Shown here: piece after piece, positions 43,606 to 51,855 of the stretch
Layout: the number at the start of each line of letters is the position of its first letter
How positions within the stretch are numbered: position 1 is the stretch's first letter
NCBI RefSeq assembly: GCF_041929845.1
Contig: NZ_JBHEEH010000011.1
Span: 25,751 to 89,750, forward strand
DNA from: Paenochrobactrum pullorum
GTDB taxonomy: Bacteria; Pseudomonadota; Alphaproteobacteria; Rhizobiales; Rhizobiaceae
DNA length: 64,000 nucleotides
Direction of reading: 5' to 3'
Notes under the pieces: model-generated
Database searches by the model: none
The model's input: only the letters and a program-made list of their open reading frames with translations
Told to the model about the DNA's origin: nothing
Position numbers and translations under genes: made by a program

Positions 43606-44561
43606 TCGCCGGTTCCCTTGAATTTGCGGACGATGGATGGCAGTAAACCTTCACGCAGGAAGATCATCACCAACATCATCACAAAGCCTAAAATCAGCTG
43701 TTCATATTCGGCAAAAACGGTGAGGACTTGCGGCAGAATTGTTAAAATGGCTGCGCCCAAAATTGCACCCAGCACTGAAGCTGCACCACCAAGAACGGCC
43801 ATGGTCACCATTTCAATCGAATGCATGAAGCCGGCAATATCAGGGGTGATGAATTTATTTTGTAATGCAATCAGCGAACCGGCAACGGAGGCAAAAACGG
43901 CTGAAATAACAAAGGCCAGCAATTTATAACGTGCCACATCAATGCCGACAGTACGGGCGGCAATTTCCGAGCCGTGCAGCGCACGTAATGAGCGTCCCAT
44001 TGGGCTGTTATAAAGATTGAGCACAATCCATGCACCGATCAGCAACACGAAACCGCAGAAATAATACCAGAACTCACCATTTGTCAGGTTGATACCGATA
44101 TTTTTCAAGCCAGCACGCAAGCCCAGTTCCGGCACCGACATACCGTCAGGCCCGCCGGTAAGATTGCGTTCATTGCTCAAAACCATTGAGATCAAAATGC
44201 CAAAGCCAAGGGTGGCAACGCCTAAATAATAACCTTTGAGGCGCAAAATTGGACGCCCAACCAGATAAGCCATAATCGCAGAAATAGCCGCGCCCAAAAA
44301 TACGGCAACGCCCGGATGAATGCCTAAATGAATAGGTGCCAAAGCACAGGCATAGCCGCCAATACCGGCAAAACCGGCATGACCAAGGCTGATTTGACCC
44401 GCATAACCGGTGAGGATGACAATGCCGAGCACAGCAAGGCTATTGACGAAAACCATAGCACCGATGCGGAAATAAAAACCGGACGGAAAGAAGAACGGTG
44501 CCAGCGCAATCAGTGCGAAAAGCACCAATAGGGTGGTGTTTTTGCGTGAAATGAATGACAT
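43602..44561 (-). CDS. Branched-chain amino-acid-type ABC permease (LivM-like)
   Basis: A 319-residue permease with about nine hydrophobic segments. GYAGQISLGHAGFAGIGGYACA and RSLRALHGSEIAARTVGID are LivM signatures. It overlaps livH by 1 nt and livG by 4 nt. Confidence 0.93.
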   Translation of the reverse strand: MSFISRKNTTLLVLFALIALAPFFFPSGFYFRIGAMVFVNSLAVLGIVILTGYAGQISLGHAGFAGIGGYACALAPIHLGIHPGVAVFLGAAISAIMAYLVGRPILRLKGYYLGVATLGFGILISMVLSNERNLTGGPDGMSVPELGLRAGLKNIGINLTNGEFWYYFCGFVLLIGAWIVLNLYNSPMGRSLRALHGSEIAARTVGIDVARYKLLAFVISAVFASVAGSLIALQNKFITPDIAGFMHSIEMVTMAVLGGAASVLGAILGAAILTILPQVLTVFAEYEQLILGFVMMLVMIFLREGLLPSIVRKFKGTGE

Positions 44562-45433
44562 CAGACACGCTCCGTGGTTTTCTTGCCGAAGAGGCCTTGC
44601 GGCATCAGGAATAGCACCAGCAAAATAACGATAAAGGCGGCAGCTTCTTTGTAGGTGGAGGAAATATAACCGGCCGTCATTGCTTCAATGAGACCGATCA
44701 AAAAACCACCGGCGAGAGCACCTTTCGGATTGCCCATGCCGCCCAGCATGGCACCGGCAAACCCTTTGAGCGCAAAGCCGATGCCGACATTATAGGCAAC
44801 AAGGGTGATTGGTGTGGCAAGAACACCCGCCAGTGCACCGATACCAGCCGACAGTGCAAAAGAAAGCGTCATGATGAAAGTGGTGTTGATACCGACCAAT
44901 TGCGCGGCCTGACGATTATTGGACGTGGCAAGCACTGCGCGCCCCAACAGGGTGCGTGTGAAGAAAAGCCACAGGCCGATAAAGACCACCAAAGCACCGC
45001 CGATAACCCACAAGCTCTGGGTCTGGATGGTCGCGCCCAAGAAGTTGAGTGGTTTGTCACCGGAGAAAGCCGGAAAACTATGGATCTGCTTATCAAAGAT
45101 GATCTGTGCCGCGCCTTGGATGAAAACGGAAGCACCGATGGTAATGATAATCAGTGAAACAACAGGCGCACCACGCGCCGGTTCGATTGCGAATTTATTG
45201 ATCGCAACGCCGAGTGCCGCTGTCAGAACAATGGCAATCAGAGCGGCCAACGGCAGGGGCAAACCCGCTGCATAAGCTGCCCATGTGATCATGCCACCCA
45301 ACATGACAAATTCGCCCTGAGCAAAATTGACCACATCGGAAGCATTGTAGATGATCGTGAAGCCAAGGGCGATCAGCGCATAAACGGCGCCAACAGTTAC
45401 CCCTGAAGAAAGAAATTGCATAAACTCTGACAT
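44561..45433 (-). CDS. Branched-chain amino-acid-type ABC permease (LivH-like)
   Basis: A 290-residue permease. The N-terminus GVTVGAVYALIALGFTIIYNAS, NFAQGEFVMLGG and the C-terminal AGGFLIGLIEAMTAGYIS are LivH hallmarks. The start at 45433 is preferred to 45499 because GGAG lies 5 nt upstream and homology starts there. It follows the binding-protein gene after a gap with a strong hairpin. Confidence 0.93.
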   Translation of the reverse strand: MSEFMQFLSSGVTVGAVYALIALGFTIIYNASDVVNFAQGEFVMLGGMITWAAYAAGLPLPLAALIAIVLTAALGVAINKFAIEPARGAPVVSLIIITIGASVFIQGAAQIIFDKQIHSFPAFSGDKPLNFLGATIQTQSLWVIGGALVVFIGLWLFFTRTLLGRAVLATSNNRQAAQLVGINTTFIMTLSFALSAGIGALAGVLATPITLVAYNVGIGFALKGFAGAMLGGMGNPKGALAGGFLIGLIEAMTAGYISSTYKEAAAFIVILLVLFLMPQGLFGKKTTERV

Positions 45434-45478
45434 GAGCTCTCCGCGTCTGGATGGAGAAATAACAGGCCGGATGACATG

Positions 45479-45514
45479 ATCCCGCCTGTGACTAATCAAA
45501 GGCGCAGGCGGGAT
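45479..45514 (-). promoter_or_regulatory. Intra-operon hairpin after solute-binding-protein gene
   Basis: ATCCCGCCTG pairs perfectly with CAGGCGGGAT, 14 nt after the livK-like stop codon and before livH. No U-run follows. It is the third example in this window of a GC-rich hairpin placed between a binding-protein gene and its membrane components. Confidence 0.6.
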
Positions 45515-45527
45515 GCTGATGTCAGTT

Positions 45528-46685
45528 TTATTCGGCTACAGACCAACCGCCGTCTTTAATCTGGAGCATACGGAATGCTGTCAGATCAAGGCCGAGATGG
45601 TCTTCTGGCGAGAAGGTATAGATACCTGTCGCACCGGCCAGACCACTGGTTTTTTCAATCGCGTCACGGATTTCCTGCGGTTCGGCAGAACCGGCTCGGG
45701 TAATTGCGTCGGTAACGATCAGGAAGGCATCATGAGCATAGCCGCCGAATGTATCGACCGGCATTTTATAGCGTTCTTCAAACTTTGCCTTATAAGCGGT
45801 GACGAGCGGCTGCTGCGGGTCGCTTGCATCAAGCTGATCTGCGATCAAAAGGGCTGTGCCGGGAAGGCGCAAGCCCTCGGCAGCTTTCTCGCCTGCCAGT
45901 TTGATAAAGCCTGAAGAGGCAACGCCATGTGACTGGTACATCGGCAATTCGATGCCGAGCTGATGATAGTTACGCGTTACAATCGAAGGCCCCTGACCAA
46001 AGCCCGGATTGAGCACAGCCTGCACACCCGGCGCATTGCGGATTTTGGTCAGCTGGGCGGTCATGTCCGCGTCTTTTGGATCATAGGTTTCGTCAATGAC
46101 GATGTCGATTTTATAATCTGGCGCTACGTTTTTGCACTGGGCTTCCATCGAAGCACCAAAACCGTCGGTGCCGGAAATCATACCGATTTTGCTGATGCCG
46201 CGCTTGCCCATATCTTCATAGATTTTCTGGCAAGCCATGCGGTCGGTATGGGGTGTTTTGAAGGTGTAAGGACGCACTGGCTGAATGATTTCAATTGCAC
46301 CGGCAAGGGCGATGAAAGGAATTTCAGCATCTTCTGCAACTGACAAAATCGACATGGCGGTGCCGGTGGTGGTGCCGCCGATGATGGCAACCACTTCGTC
46401 ATCTTCAATTAGACGGGTGGCAAAAGTGCGCGCTTTGTTGGCGTCGCCACCATCGTCATACATGATAAGCTTGATTTTCTCACCATTGATGCCGCCTTTT
46501 TCATTGAGTTCGGCAACCAGCATTTCCAGTGTTTTAAATTCCGGATCGCCAAGGAAAGCCGCAGGGCCGGTGGCGGAAACGGATGCACCGATACGGATTT
46601 CGGCGTGCGCTGCACCTGTCCCCACACCTGCCATTGCAAGGGCAATAACAGCGGCCGGAACAGTTGCTTTCAGAAAGTTCATCAT
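45528..46685 (-). CDS. Periplasmic binding protein of LivK family (probable aromatic-acid ligand)
   Basis: A 385-residue type I periplasmic binding protein with a signal peptide ending GTGAAHA-EI. Family features are RIGASVSATGPAAFLGDPE, VVAIIGGTTTGTAMSIL and YHQLGIELPMYQSHG. It lies 25 nt downstream of paaN and upstream of livHMGF, within a phenylacetate operon. Related paa-linked proteins are thought to bind aromatic acids; this is inference and the ligand-binding residues cannot be assigned by eye. Confidence 0.9.
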   Translation of the reverse strand: MMNFLKATVPAAVIALAMAGVGTGAAHAEIRIGASVSATGPAAFLGDPEFKTLEMLVAELNEKGGINGEKIKLIMYDDGGDANKARTFATRLIEDDEVVAIIGGTTTGTAMSILSVAEDAEIPFIALAGAIEIIQPVRPYTFKTPHTDRMACQKIYEDMGKRGISKIGMISGTDGFGASMEAQCKNVAPDYKIDIVIDETYDPKDADMTAQLTKIRNAPGVQAVLNPGFGQGPSIVTRNYHQLGIELPMYQSHGVASSGFIKLAGEKAAEGLRLPGTALLIADQLDASDPQQPLVTAYKAKFEERYKMPVDTFGGYAHDAFLIVTDAITRAGSAEPQEIRDAIEKTSGLAGATGIYTFSPEDHLGLDLTAFRMLQIKDGGWSVAE

Positions 46686-46710
46686 AAGGATACTCCTCCC
46701 AGAGTGTTTG

Positions 46711-48354
46711 TTACTCAGTCACCGGCCGGCGCCACATGGCGTGGTGAAAACGGCTGGCAACAAATGCTGTATCGGTTAAGCAAGCATTTCCTGCAGGATT
46801 GGCACCGGTAACGTGAAAATCGCTGAAGGCTGCTGACTGGTTGACGAAGATATTGCCTGTCAGATTAACCGACAGATTGACGCCGCCGTGTGCAAAGGCG
46901 ATTGCCGCCCGTTGAATGCGTGGCTCATTGGTATCGTAAAGAGCGGCAGTGATGGCGCCTTTTTTACGGGCGAGGCTGGATGCGGTCTCAATGGCTGCAT
47001 CGCCATCTTTGGCCGGAATAAGGAACATGATCGGCCCGAACCATTCGGTGTTTACGGCTTCATCATCGCCGTCGACGGCGATGAGCAAAGGTGTTGCGCT
47101 GTTTTGATAATCGAGCGGCGCAGAATCACGAATGATGCGGCCAAGTGAACGGGCTTTTTCTACGCGCTTCAATGTGGCGGGATTGGCAATAGCACCGCAA
47201 ATGGCAGCAGCGCGTGCCGGATCAGCGACAAGGCGGTCAATCGCATCGGCCAAACCTTTTGCCACCTCATCAAAGCTTTTGTGGCCTTCATCCGTCTCGA
47301 TGCCGCTCTCAGGAATATAAATATTCTGTGGTGCGGTGCACATCTGGCCGGAATATAACGACAGCGCAAAAGCCAGATTATCGCTCATGGCTTGGAAATT
47401 ATCAGTGCCTGCGATGGTGATCGTGTTGATACCGGCTTCTTCGGTGAAAAGCTTGGCTTGGGTAGCGTTTTTACGCAACCAGTCACCAAAAGCATTGGAA
47501 CCGGTATAGTCAATCAGCTTGATATCATCGTGGCTTGCGAGCTTATCGGCAATTGGTGCGCCAACTGAATCGACCGCCAAAAGAACGGCATCAGCTGGGA
47601 GACCGGCTTCAACAAACACTTCGCGCAATGTTTTAACGGTTAGTGCCAAAGGCAGCACGGCCGACGGATGCGGTTTGATGATGACCGGATTGCCGGTGGC
47701 AAGGCTTGCAAAAATTCCCGGAAATGAATTCCATGTCGGGAATGTATTGCAGCCGATAGCCAGCGACAGACCGGACGGAATCAGTGTCCAATGTTTTTCA
47801 AGGCGTAATGGTGCTTGTTTGCCTTGCGGCTTTTCCCAAATGGCCTGTGACGGAAAACGCTGCATTTCTGCCCAAGCGGCAGCAATAGCTTCCAAAGCGC
47901 GGTCTTGTGCGTGGGGGCCGCCAGCCTGAAAAGCCATCGGAAAAGCTTGTCCGGTGGTGTTCATCACTGCATTGCCCATCAGGAAGCTTTGTGCGTTCAT
48001 ACGCGCCAAAGTTTCAAGCAAAGCACCAATGCGGGCTTTCACATCAGAACGGGCAAATTCGTCAGCAATCTTATTGGCAGCATCAATTAGCACTTGTGGT
48101 TCTGCTGCAGGATAGGTGATCCCAAGTGCTGCGCCATAAGGAGAAACTTCGGCGCCGATACGGGCAGTTTCCGGGTGTCCGGCAATATCGAAAGGCTTAT
48201 TGAGAAGTGCCAGATAGCTTGCTAATCCGTCGTCACGGGCAGTTTCGCCATAGATCTTGCCGGACGGGACTTCCGGATATGGTGTCCAGAACTCACGGGC
48301 CAGCAGTGCTGCACCGGCAGCATTGAGTGTAGGTAAATGGCGATCCCAAAACAT
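46711..48354 (-). CDS. paaN: Phenylacetic acid degradation protein PaaN (aldehyde dehydrogenase-like)
   Basis: A 547-residue protein of the PaaN family, distantly related to aldehyde dehydrogenases. Likely catalytic residues are Cys339 in SLYSGQMCTAPQN and Glu305/306 in KLFTEEAGIN. The cofactor region is GCNTFPTWNSFPGIFASLATG. PaaN was proposed to act in ring opening or semialdehyde oxidation of the phenylacetate pathway. A full PaaZ, which does both, is also encoded at 51856, so PaaN's role here is open. It heads the operon with livKHMGF and the fused hydratase/dehydrogenase and is divergent from paaG across a probable PaaR operator. Confidence 0.92.
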   Translation of the reverse strand: MFWDRHLPTLNAAGAALLAREFWTPYPEVPSGKIYGETARDDGLASYLALLNKPFDIAGHPETARIGAEVSPYGAALGITYPAAEPQVLIDAANKIADEFARSDVKARIGALLETLARMNAQSFLMGNAVMNTTGQAFPMAFQAGGPHAQDRALEAIAAAWAEMQRFPSQAIWEKPQGKQAPLRLEKHWTLIPSGLSLAIGCNTFPTWNSFPGIFASLATGNPVIIKPHPSAVLPLALTVKTLREVFVEAGLPADAVLLAVDSVGAPIADKLASHDDIKLIDYTGSNAFGDWLRKNATQAKLFTEEAGINTITIAGTDNFQAMSDNLAFALSLYSGQMCTAPQNIYIPESGIETDEGHKSFDEVAKGLADAIDRLVADPARAAAICGAIANPATLKRVEKARSLGRIIRDSAPLDYQNSATPLLIAVDGDDEAVNTEWFGPIMFLIPAKDGDAAIETASSLARKKGAITAALYDTNEPRIQRAAIAFAHGGVNLSVNLTGNIFVNQSAAFSDFHVTGANPAGNACLTDTAFVASRFHHAMWRRPVTE

Positions 48355-48390
48355 CGTGAAAACGTTCCTCCTCGTTCTTCATATTATTAT

Positions 48391-48404
48391 TGACCGGCCG
48401 GTCA
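48391..48404. promoter_or_regulatory. Probable PaaR (TetR) operator between paaN and paaG
   Basis: TGACCGGCCGGTCA, a perfect 14-bp palindrome in the 107-bp divergent promoter region. Its GACC-N4-GGTC form recurs at 59885 in front of the thiolase-paaABCDE operon. Confidence 0.7.
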
Positions 48405-48461
48405 GTTTATGCAACAAAAAAAAGAGGGCTCCACAAATATCATGGAGCAGGGAGTTGAAAT

Positions 48462-49250
48462 ATGTCGGATACGGTTCTTGTAGAGCTGGCTGATGGCGTT
48501 CTGTCTTTGACGTTGAATCGCCCTGAAAAGCTGAACTCATTTAACGAAGAAATGCACATGGCGCTGCGCGCCGGCATCCAGCGCGCGCATGATGATGATT
48601 CTGTTCGTGCAGTACTGATTAAAGGTTCGGGACGTGGTTTTTGCGCCGGACAGGATTTAGGCGATCGCGATCCGCGTAAAGGAACGCCGGCGCCGGATTT
48701 GGGCAATACGCTCGAAACTTTTTATAATCCGACATTGCGATTGATCCGTGCTTTGAACAAGCCGGTTATTTGCGCTGTGAATGGTGTTGCAGCTGGTGCA
48801 GGCGCGAATATTGCCATTGCGTGTGATATTGTTTTTGCTGCTAAATCTGCCCGTTTTATTCAAGCCTTTTCAAAAATCGGGCTTATTCCAGATGCAGGCG
48901 GCACATTTAACCTCACCCGTATTTTGGGTGAGCCGCGCGCCAAGGCATTGACCATGTTAGCGGAGCCATTATCAGCAGAGGACGCGGCCTCTTGGGGGCT
49001 GATCTGGAAGGCTGTTGATGATGAAACATTGCTTGATGAAGCATTGGCGACAGCGCGCAAACTTGCCAAGGGTGCTACTTTCGGCCTTGGTTTGACCAAA
49101 CAACTTATTCAGTCAGCCGCCATCAATTCATTGGATCAGCAGTTGGATCTGGAGCGTGATGCCCAGCAAAAAGCCGGTAAAAGTGCTGATTATGCTGAAG
49201 GCGTGACCGCATTTTTGGAAAAACGTGCCGCGGAGTTTAAGGGCAAATGA
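48462..49250 (+). CDS. paaG: Ring-1,2-epoxyphenylacetyl-CoA isomerase PaaG
   Basis: A 262-residue crotonase. The CAGQDL loop (61-66), the oxyanion-hole segment GVAAGAGANIA (108-118) and the catalytic Asp144 in FSKIGLIPDAGGTFN match PaaG, whose Asp isomerises the ring epoxide of phenylacetyl-CoA to an oxepin. It is the first gene of paaG-paaI-paaK, and its stop overlaps the paaI start by 4 nt. Confidence 0.93.
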   Translation: MSDTVLVELADGVLSLTLNRPEKLNSFNEEMHMALRAGIQRAHDDDSVRAVLIKGSGRGFCAGQDLGDRDPRKGTPAPDLGNTLETFYNPTLRLIRALNKPVICAVNGVAAGAGANIAIACDIVFAAKSARFIQAFSKIGLIPDAGGTFNLTRILGEPRAKALTMLAEPLSAEDAASWGLIWKAVDDETLLDEALATARKLAKGATFGLGLTKQLIQSAAINSLDQQLDLERDAQQKAGKSADYAEGVTAFLEKRAAEFKGK

Positions 49251-49690
49251 AAAAAGTTGCAGATATGACCCCGCAGGAACTGGCTGAAGCCTCCGCACAA
49301 GCGATGTGGGCAGGCGATAAAGCCAGCCAGAATTTGGGCATGGCGCTGGAAAGCATTGCACCAGGCACTGCCACTTTATCGATGACACTTACTGAAACCA
49401 TGTCGAACGGCCATGGTAATTGTCATGGTGGTTTTATTTTCATGCTTGCTGACAGTGCTTTTGCGTTTGCTTGCAACAGCTATAATCAGCTCGTTGTAGC
49501 GCAAAGTTGTTCGGTCAGTTTTATCAATCCGGGGAAAATCGGGGATCGGTTAACAGCCGTTGCGCGTGAAGTCTCCCGACGCGGCCGCTCAGGCATCTAT
49601 GATATTCGGGTTTCCAATCAGGATGGTGAGCATATTGCAGAATTTCGCGGTTTGTCGCGCAGCGTTAAAGGAACGCATGTGCCCGAGTGA
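49247..49690 (+). CDS. paaI: Phenylacetyl-CoA-type thioesterase PaaI
   Basis: A 147-residue hot-dog-fold thioesterase with GHGNCHGGFIFMLADSAFAFACNS, containing the HGG motif (60-62) and catalytic Asp69 seen in PaaI. It hydrolyses stalled hydroxyphenylacetyl-CoA and related thioesters, releasing CoA trapped in dead-end products. It overlaps paaG and is followed 60 nt later by paaK. Confidence 0.93.
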   Translation: MKKVADMTPQELAEASAQAMWAGDKASQNLGMALESIAPGTATLSMTLTETMSNGHGNCHGGFIFMLADSAFAFACNSYNQLVVAQSCSVSFINPGKIGDRLTAVAREVSRRGRSGIYDIRVSNQDGEHIAEFRGLSRSVKGTHVPE

Positions 49691-49750
49691 ATGTCTTTGA
49701 CGTGACACTCATCTGACACCGCATCAAGTTATTACCCTAGGGAGGTTATT

Positions 49751-51061
49751 ATGACAGCGATGGCACCGGATCCCAAGATCCTTGACCCTATTGAAACTGC
49801 ATCACGCGATGAAATCGAGGCGTTGCAGTTCCATCGCATGAAGCGTTCATTGAAGCATTGCTATGAAAATTCCCCGTTCTACCGCAAGCGTTTTATCGAA
49901 GCTGATGTGCATCCGGAAGAGTTGAAAACACTCTCCGACATTTCCAAATTTCCGTTCACCTATAAGCAGGATCTGCGCGACACTTATCCGTTCGGCATGT
50001 TTGCAGTGCCGCAGAACAAGGTTGTGCGTATTCACGGTTCATCCGGCACAACCGGCAAGCCGACTGTTGTCGGTTATTCGCAGTCAGACATTGATAATTG
50101 GGCAAATTTGATTGCCCGTTCCATCCGTGCCGGTGGCGGTCGCTCCGGTGATATGCTGCATAATGCTTATGGTTATGGCTTGTTTACCGGTGGTATCGGC
50201 GCGCATTATGGTGCGGAGCGCTTGGGCTGCACAGTCATTCCGATGTCCGGCGGTCAGACCGAGCGACAGGTCACCCTGATCAATGACTTCCGACCGCGCA
50301 TCATCATGGTAACGCAAAGCTACATGCTTTCCATTCTGGATGAATTCCGTCGTCAGGGGCTTGATCCGCGCAAGAGCTCGCTGGAAATAGGTATTTTCGG
50401 AGCCGAACCATGGACAAATTCCATGCGTGAAGAAATCGAAGATGCTTTTAACATGCATGCTGTCGACATCTATGGTCTGTCGGAAGTGATGGGGCCGGGT
50501 GTTGCGATGGAATGTGTGGAAACCAAAGATGGTCTGCATGTTTGGGAAGATCACTTCTATCCGGAAATTATTGATCCTGTGACCGGTGAAGTAATGCCTG
50601 ATGGTCAGGTGGGTGAATTGGTATTTACCACACTCACCAAAGAAGCACTGCCGATGGTTCGTTATCGCACCCGCGATTTGACCCGCATTTTGCCGGGCAC
50701 TGCCCGCTCGATGCGCCGTATTGAAAAAATCACCGGCCGCAGTGATGATATGATTATCTTGCGTGGTGTGAATGTGTTCCCGACCCAGATCGAAGAGCAG
50801 GTTCTCAAATGTTCTGGTCTTGCACCGCATTTCCAAATTCAACTGACCCGTACCGGTCGTATGGATTGCATGACCGTTCATGTGGAATGCACAACCGATA
50901 TGACAGATGATGATGCGCGTGCTAAATCAGCGCGTGAACTTTCACATCATATCAAAAGCGTTGTTGGTGTTTCGGCACAAGTGGTCGTTAAAGATCCGCA
51001 TTCTATGGTACGCTCTGAAGGCAAAGCCAAGCGCGTTGTGGATGACCGCCCTGTTGAATAA
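49751..51061 (+). CDS. paaK: Phenylacetate-CoA ligase PaaK
   Basis: A 436-residue acyl-CoA ligase of the ANL superfamily, close to the E. coli length of 437. The P-loop-like SSGTTGKPT lies at 97-105. VDIYGLSEVMGPGVAMEC and YRTRDLTRILPG are the adenylation signatures, and GRSDDMIILRGVNVFPTQIE marks the C-terminal domain. It activates phenylacetate with ATP and CoA, the first step of the pathway. AGGGAGG precedes the ATG. Confidence 0.96.
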   Translation: MTAMAPDPKILDPIETASRDEIEALQFHRMKRSLKHCYENSPFYRKRFIEADVHPEELKTLSDISKFPFTYKQDLRDTYPFGMFAVPQNKVVRIHGSSGTTGKPTVVGYSQSDIDNWANLIARSIRAGGGRSGDMLHNAYGYGLFTGGIGAHYGAERLGCTVIPMSGGQTERQVTLINDFRPRIIMVTQSYMLSILDEFRRQGLDPRKSSLEIGIFGAEPWTNSMREEIEDAFNMHAVDIYGLSEVMGPGVAMECVETKDGLHVWEDHFYPEIIDPVTGEVMPDGQVGELVFTTLTKEALPMVRYRTRDLTRILPGTARSMRRIEKITGRSDDMIILRGVNVFPTQIEEQVLKCSGLAPHFQIQLTRTGRMDCMTVHVECTTDMTDDDARAKSARELSHHIKSVVGVSAQVVVKDPHSMVRSEGKAKRVVDDRPVE

Positions 51062-51124
51062 TGGCCCTACTAATATAGCTAAGTCAACTTGGCTAATTGG
51101 ATTTGAAAAGTTAATAATCATATC

Positions 51125-51153
51125 AGGGGGCATTTTTAGCCCCCTTATCTTTT
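51125..51153 (+). terminator. Rho-independent terminator after paaK
   Basis: AGGGGGC-ATTTTTA-GCCCCCT followed by TATCTTTT, 64 nt after the paaK stop and 40 nt before paaR. It separates the paaGIK transcript from paaR. Confidence 0.85.
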
Positions 51154-51192
51154 GCTGATGAAGCACGATACTGTAAGAATGAGGGAGGCAAT

Positions 51193-51792
51193 ATGTCTCG
51201 TACCAGAGCCACCGATTTTGAAGAAAAACAACGTGGTTTACTGATGAGCGCCGCGGAAGTGTTTGCTGAGGTGGGCATGGAGAAAGCCTCCATGTCGCTT
51301 ATTGCAAAACATGCAAGTGTATCTAAATCTTTGCTCTATCATTATTATCCCAGCAAAGAAGAGCTGATTTTTGCCATCATTTCCACGCATCTGGAAGATC
51401 TGGTGGCCGCGATTGAAGATGCTGATGACGAAACATTGCCGCCGCAAAAACGTCTGCGTCAACTGGTCGGCACGGTGCTGGAATGCTATAAAGGTGCCGA
51501 CAATCAACATAAAGTGCAGCTGAATGCGGCATGGGCTTTGCCGGACGACAAACGCCAGCAGATTTACACGATTGAACGCGGCATCGTGAAGCGTTTTTCA
51601 AAAGTTCTGCGTGAGATCAATCCTGAATTGGATAATGCCGAGCGCCCGCTGCTTACGCCCGTGACCATGTCGTTGTTCGGGATGATCAACTGGGTTTATA
51701 TGTGGTTTAAAGACGGCGGCAAAATTACCCGTGATGATTATGCCGATGTGGCGACAACATTGATTTTAGAAGGCATCAAAGCGGTTCGTTAA
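51193..51792 (+). CDS. paaR: TetR-family regulator of phenylacetate genes (PaaR-like)
   Basis: A 199-residue TetR repressor. The helix-turn-helix is ASMSLIAKHASVSKSLLYHYYPSKEEL, and a C-terminal TetR ligand domain follows. It lies inside the paa locus between paaK and paaZ. In other bacteria TetR-type PaaR repressors respond to phenylacetyl-CoA. The two GACC-N4-GGTC palindromes at 48391 and 59885 are likely targets. The symbol is assigned by family and position. Confidence 0.85.
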   Translation: MSRTRATDFEEKQRGLLMSAAEVFAEVGMEKASMSLIAKHASVSKSLLYHYYPSKEELIFAIISTHLEDLVAAIEDADDETLPPQKRLRQLVGTVLECYKGADNQHKVQLNAAWALPDDKRQQIYTIERGIVKRFSKVLREINPELDNAERPLLTPVTMSLFGMINWVYMWFKDGGKITRDDYADVATTLILEGIKAVR

Positions 51793-51814
51793 TTTTTTTG
51801 TACGGTTGAATAAT

Positions 51815-51851
51815 AAAAGCGGAGCGCTTGTGGGAAGCGCTCCGCTTTTTT
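51815..51851. terminator. Bidirectional rho-independent terminator
   Basis: AAAAGCGGAGCGCTT pairs perfectly with AAGCGCTCCGCTTTT over a 5-nt loop, between the convergent paaR and paaZ genes. Confidence 0.93.
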
Positions 51852-51855
51852 ATTT

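Noticed and set aside
45528..46685. Branched-chain amino-acid specificity for the livK-like gene
   Set aside because: Family membership alone does not set the ligand, and its place inside the phenylacetate operon argues for an aromatic acid.
50084..50881. 265-codon minus-strand open frame inside paaK
   Set aside because: It is the antisense shadow of the strongly supported paaK gene; its residues (rich in His, Asn, Thr) match no family.
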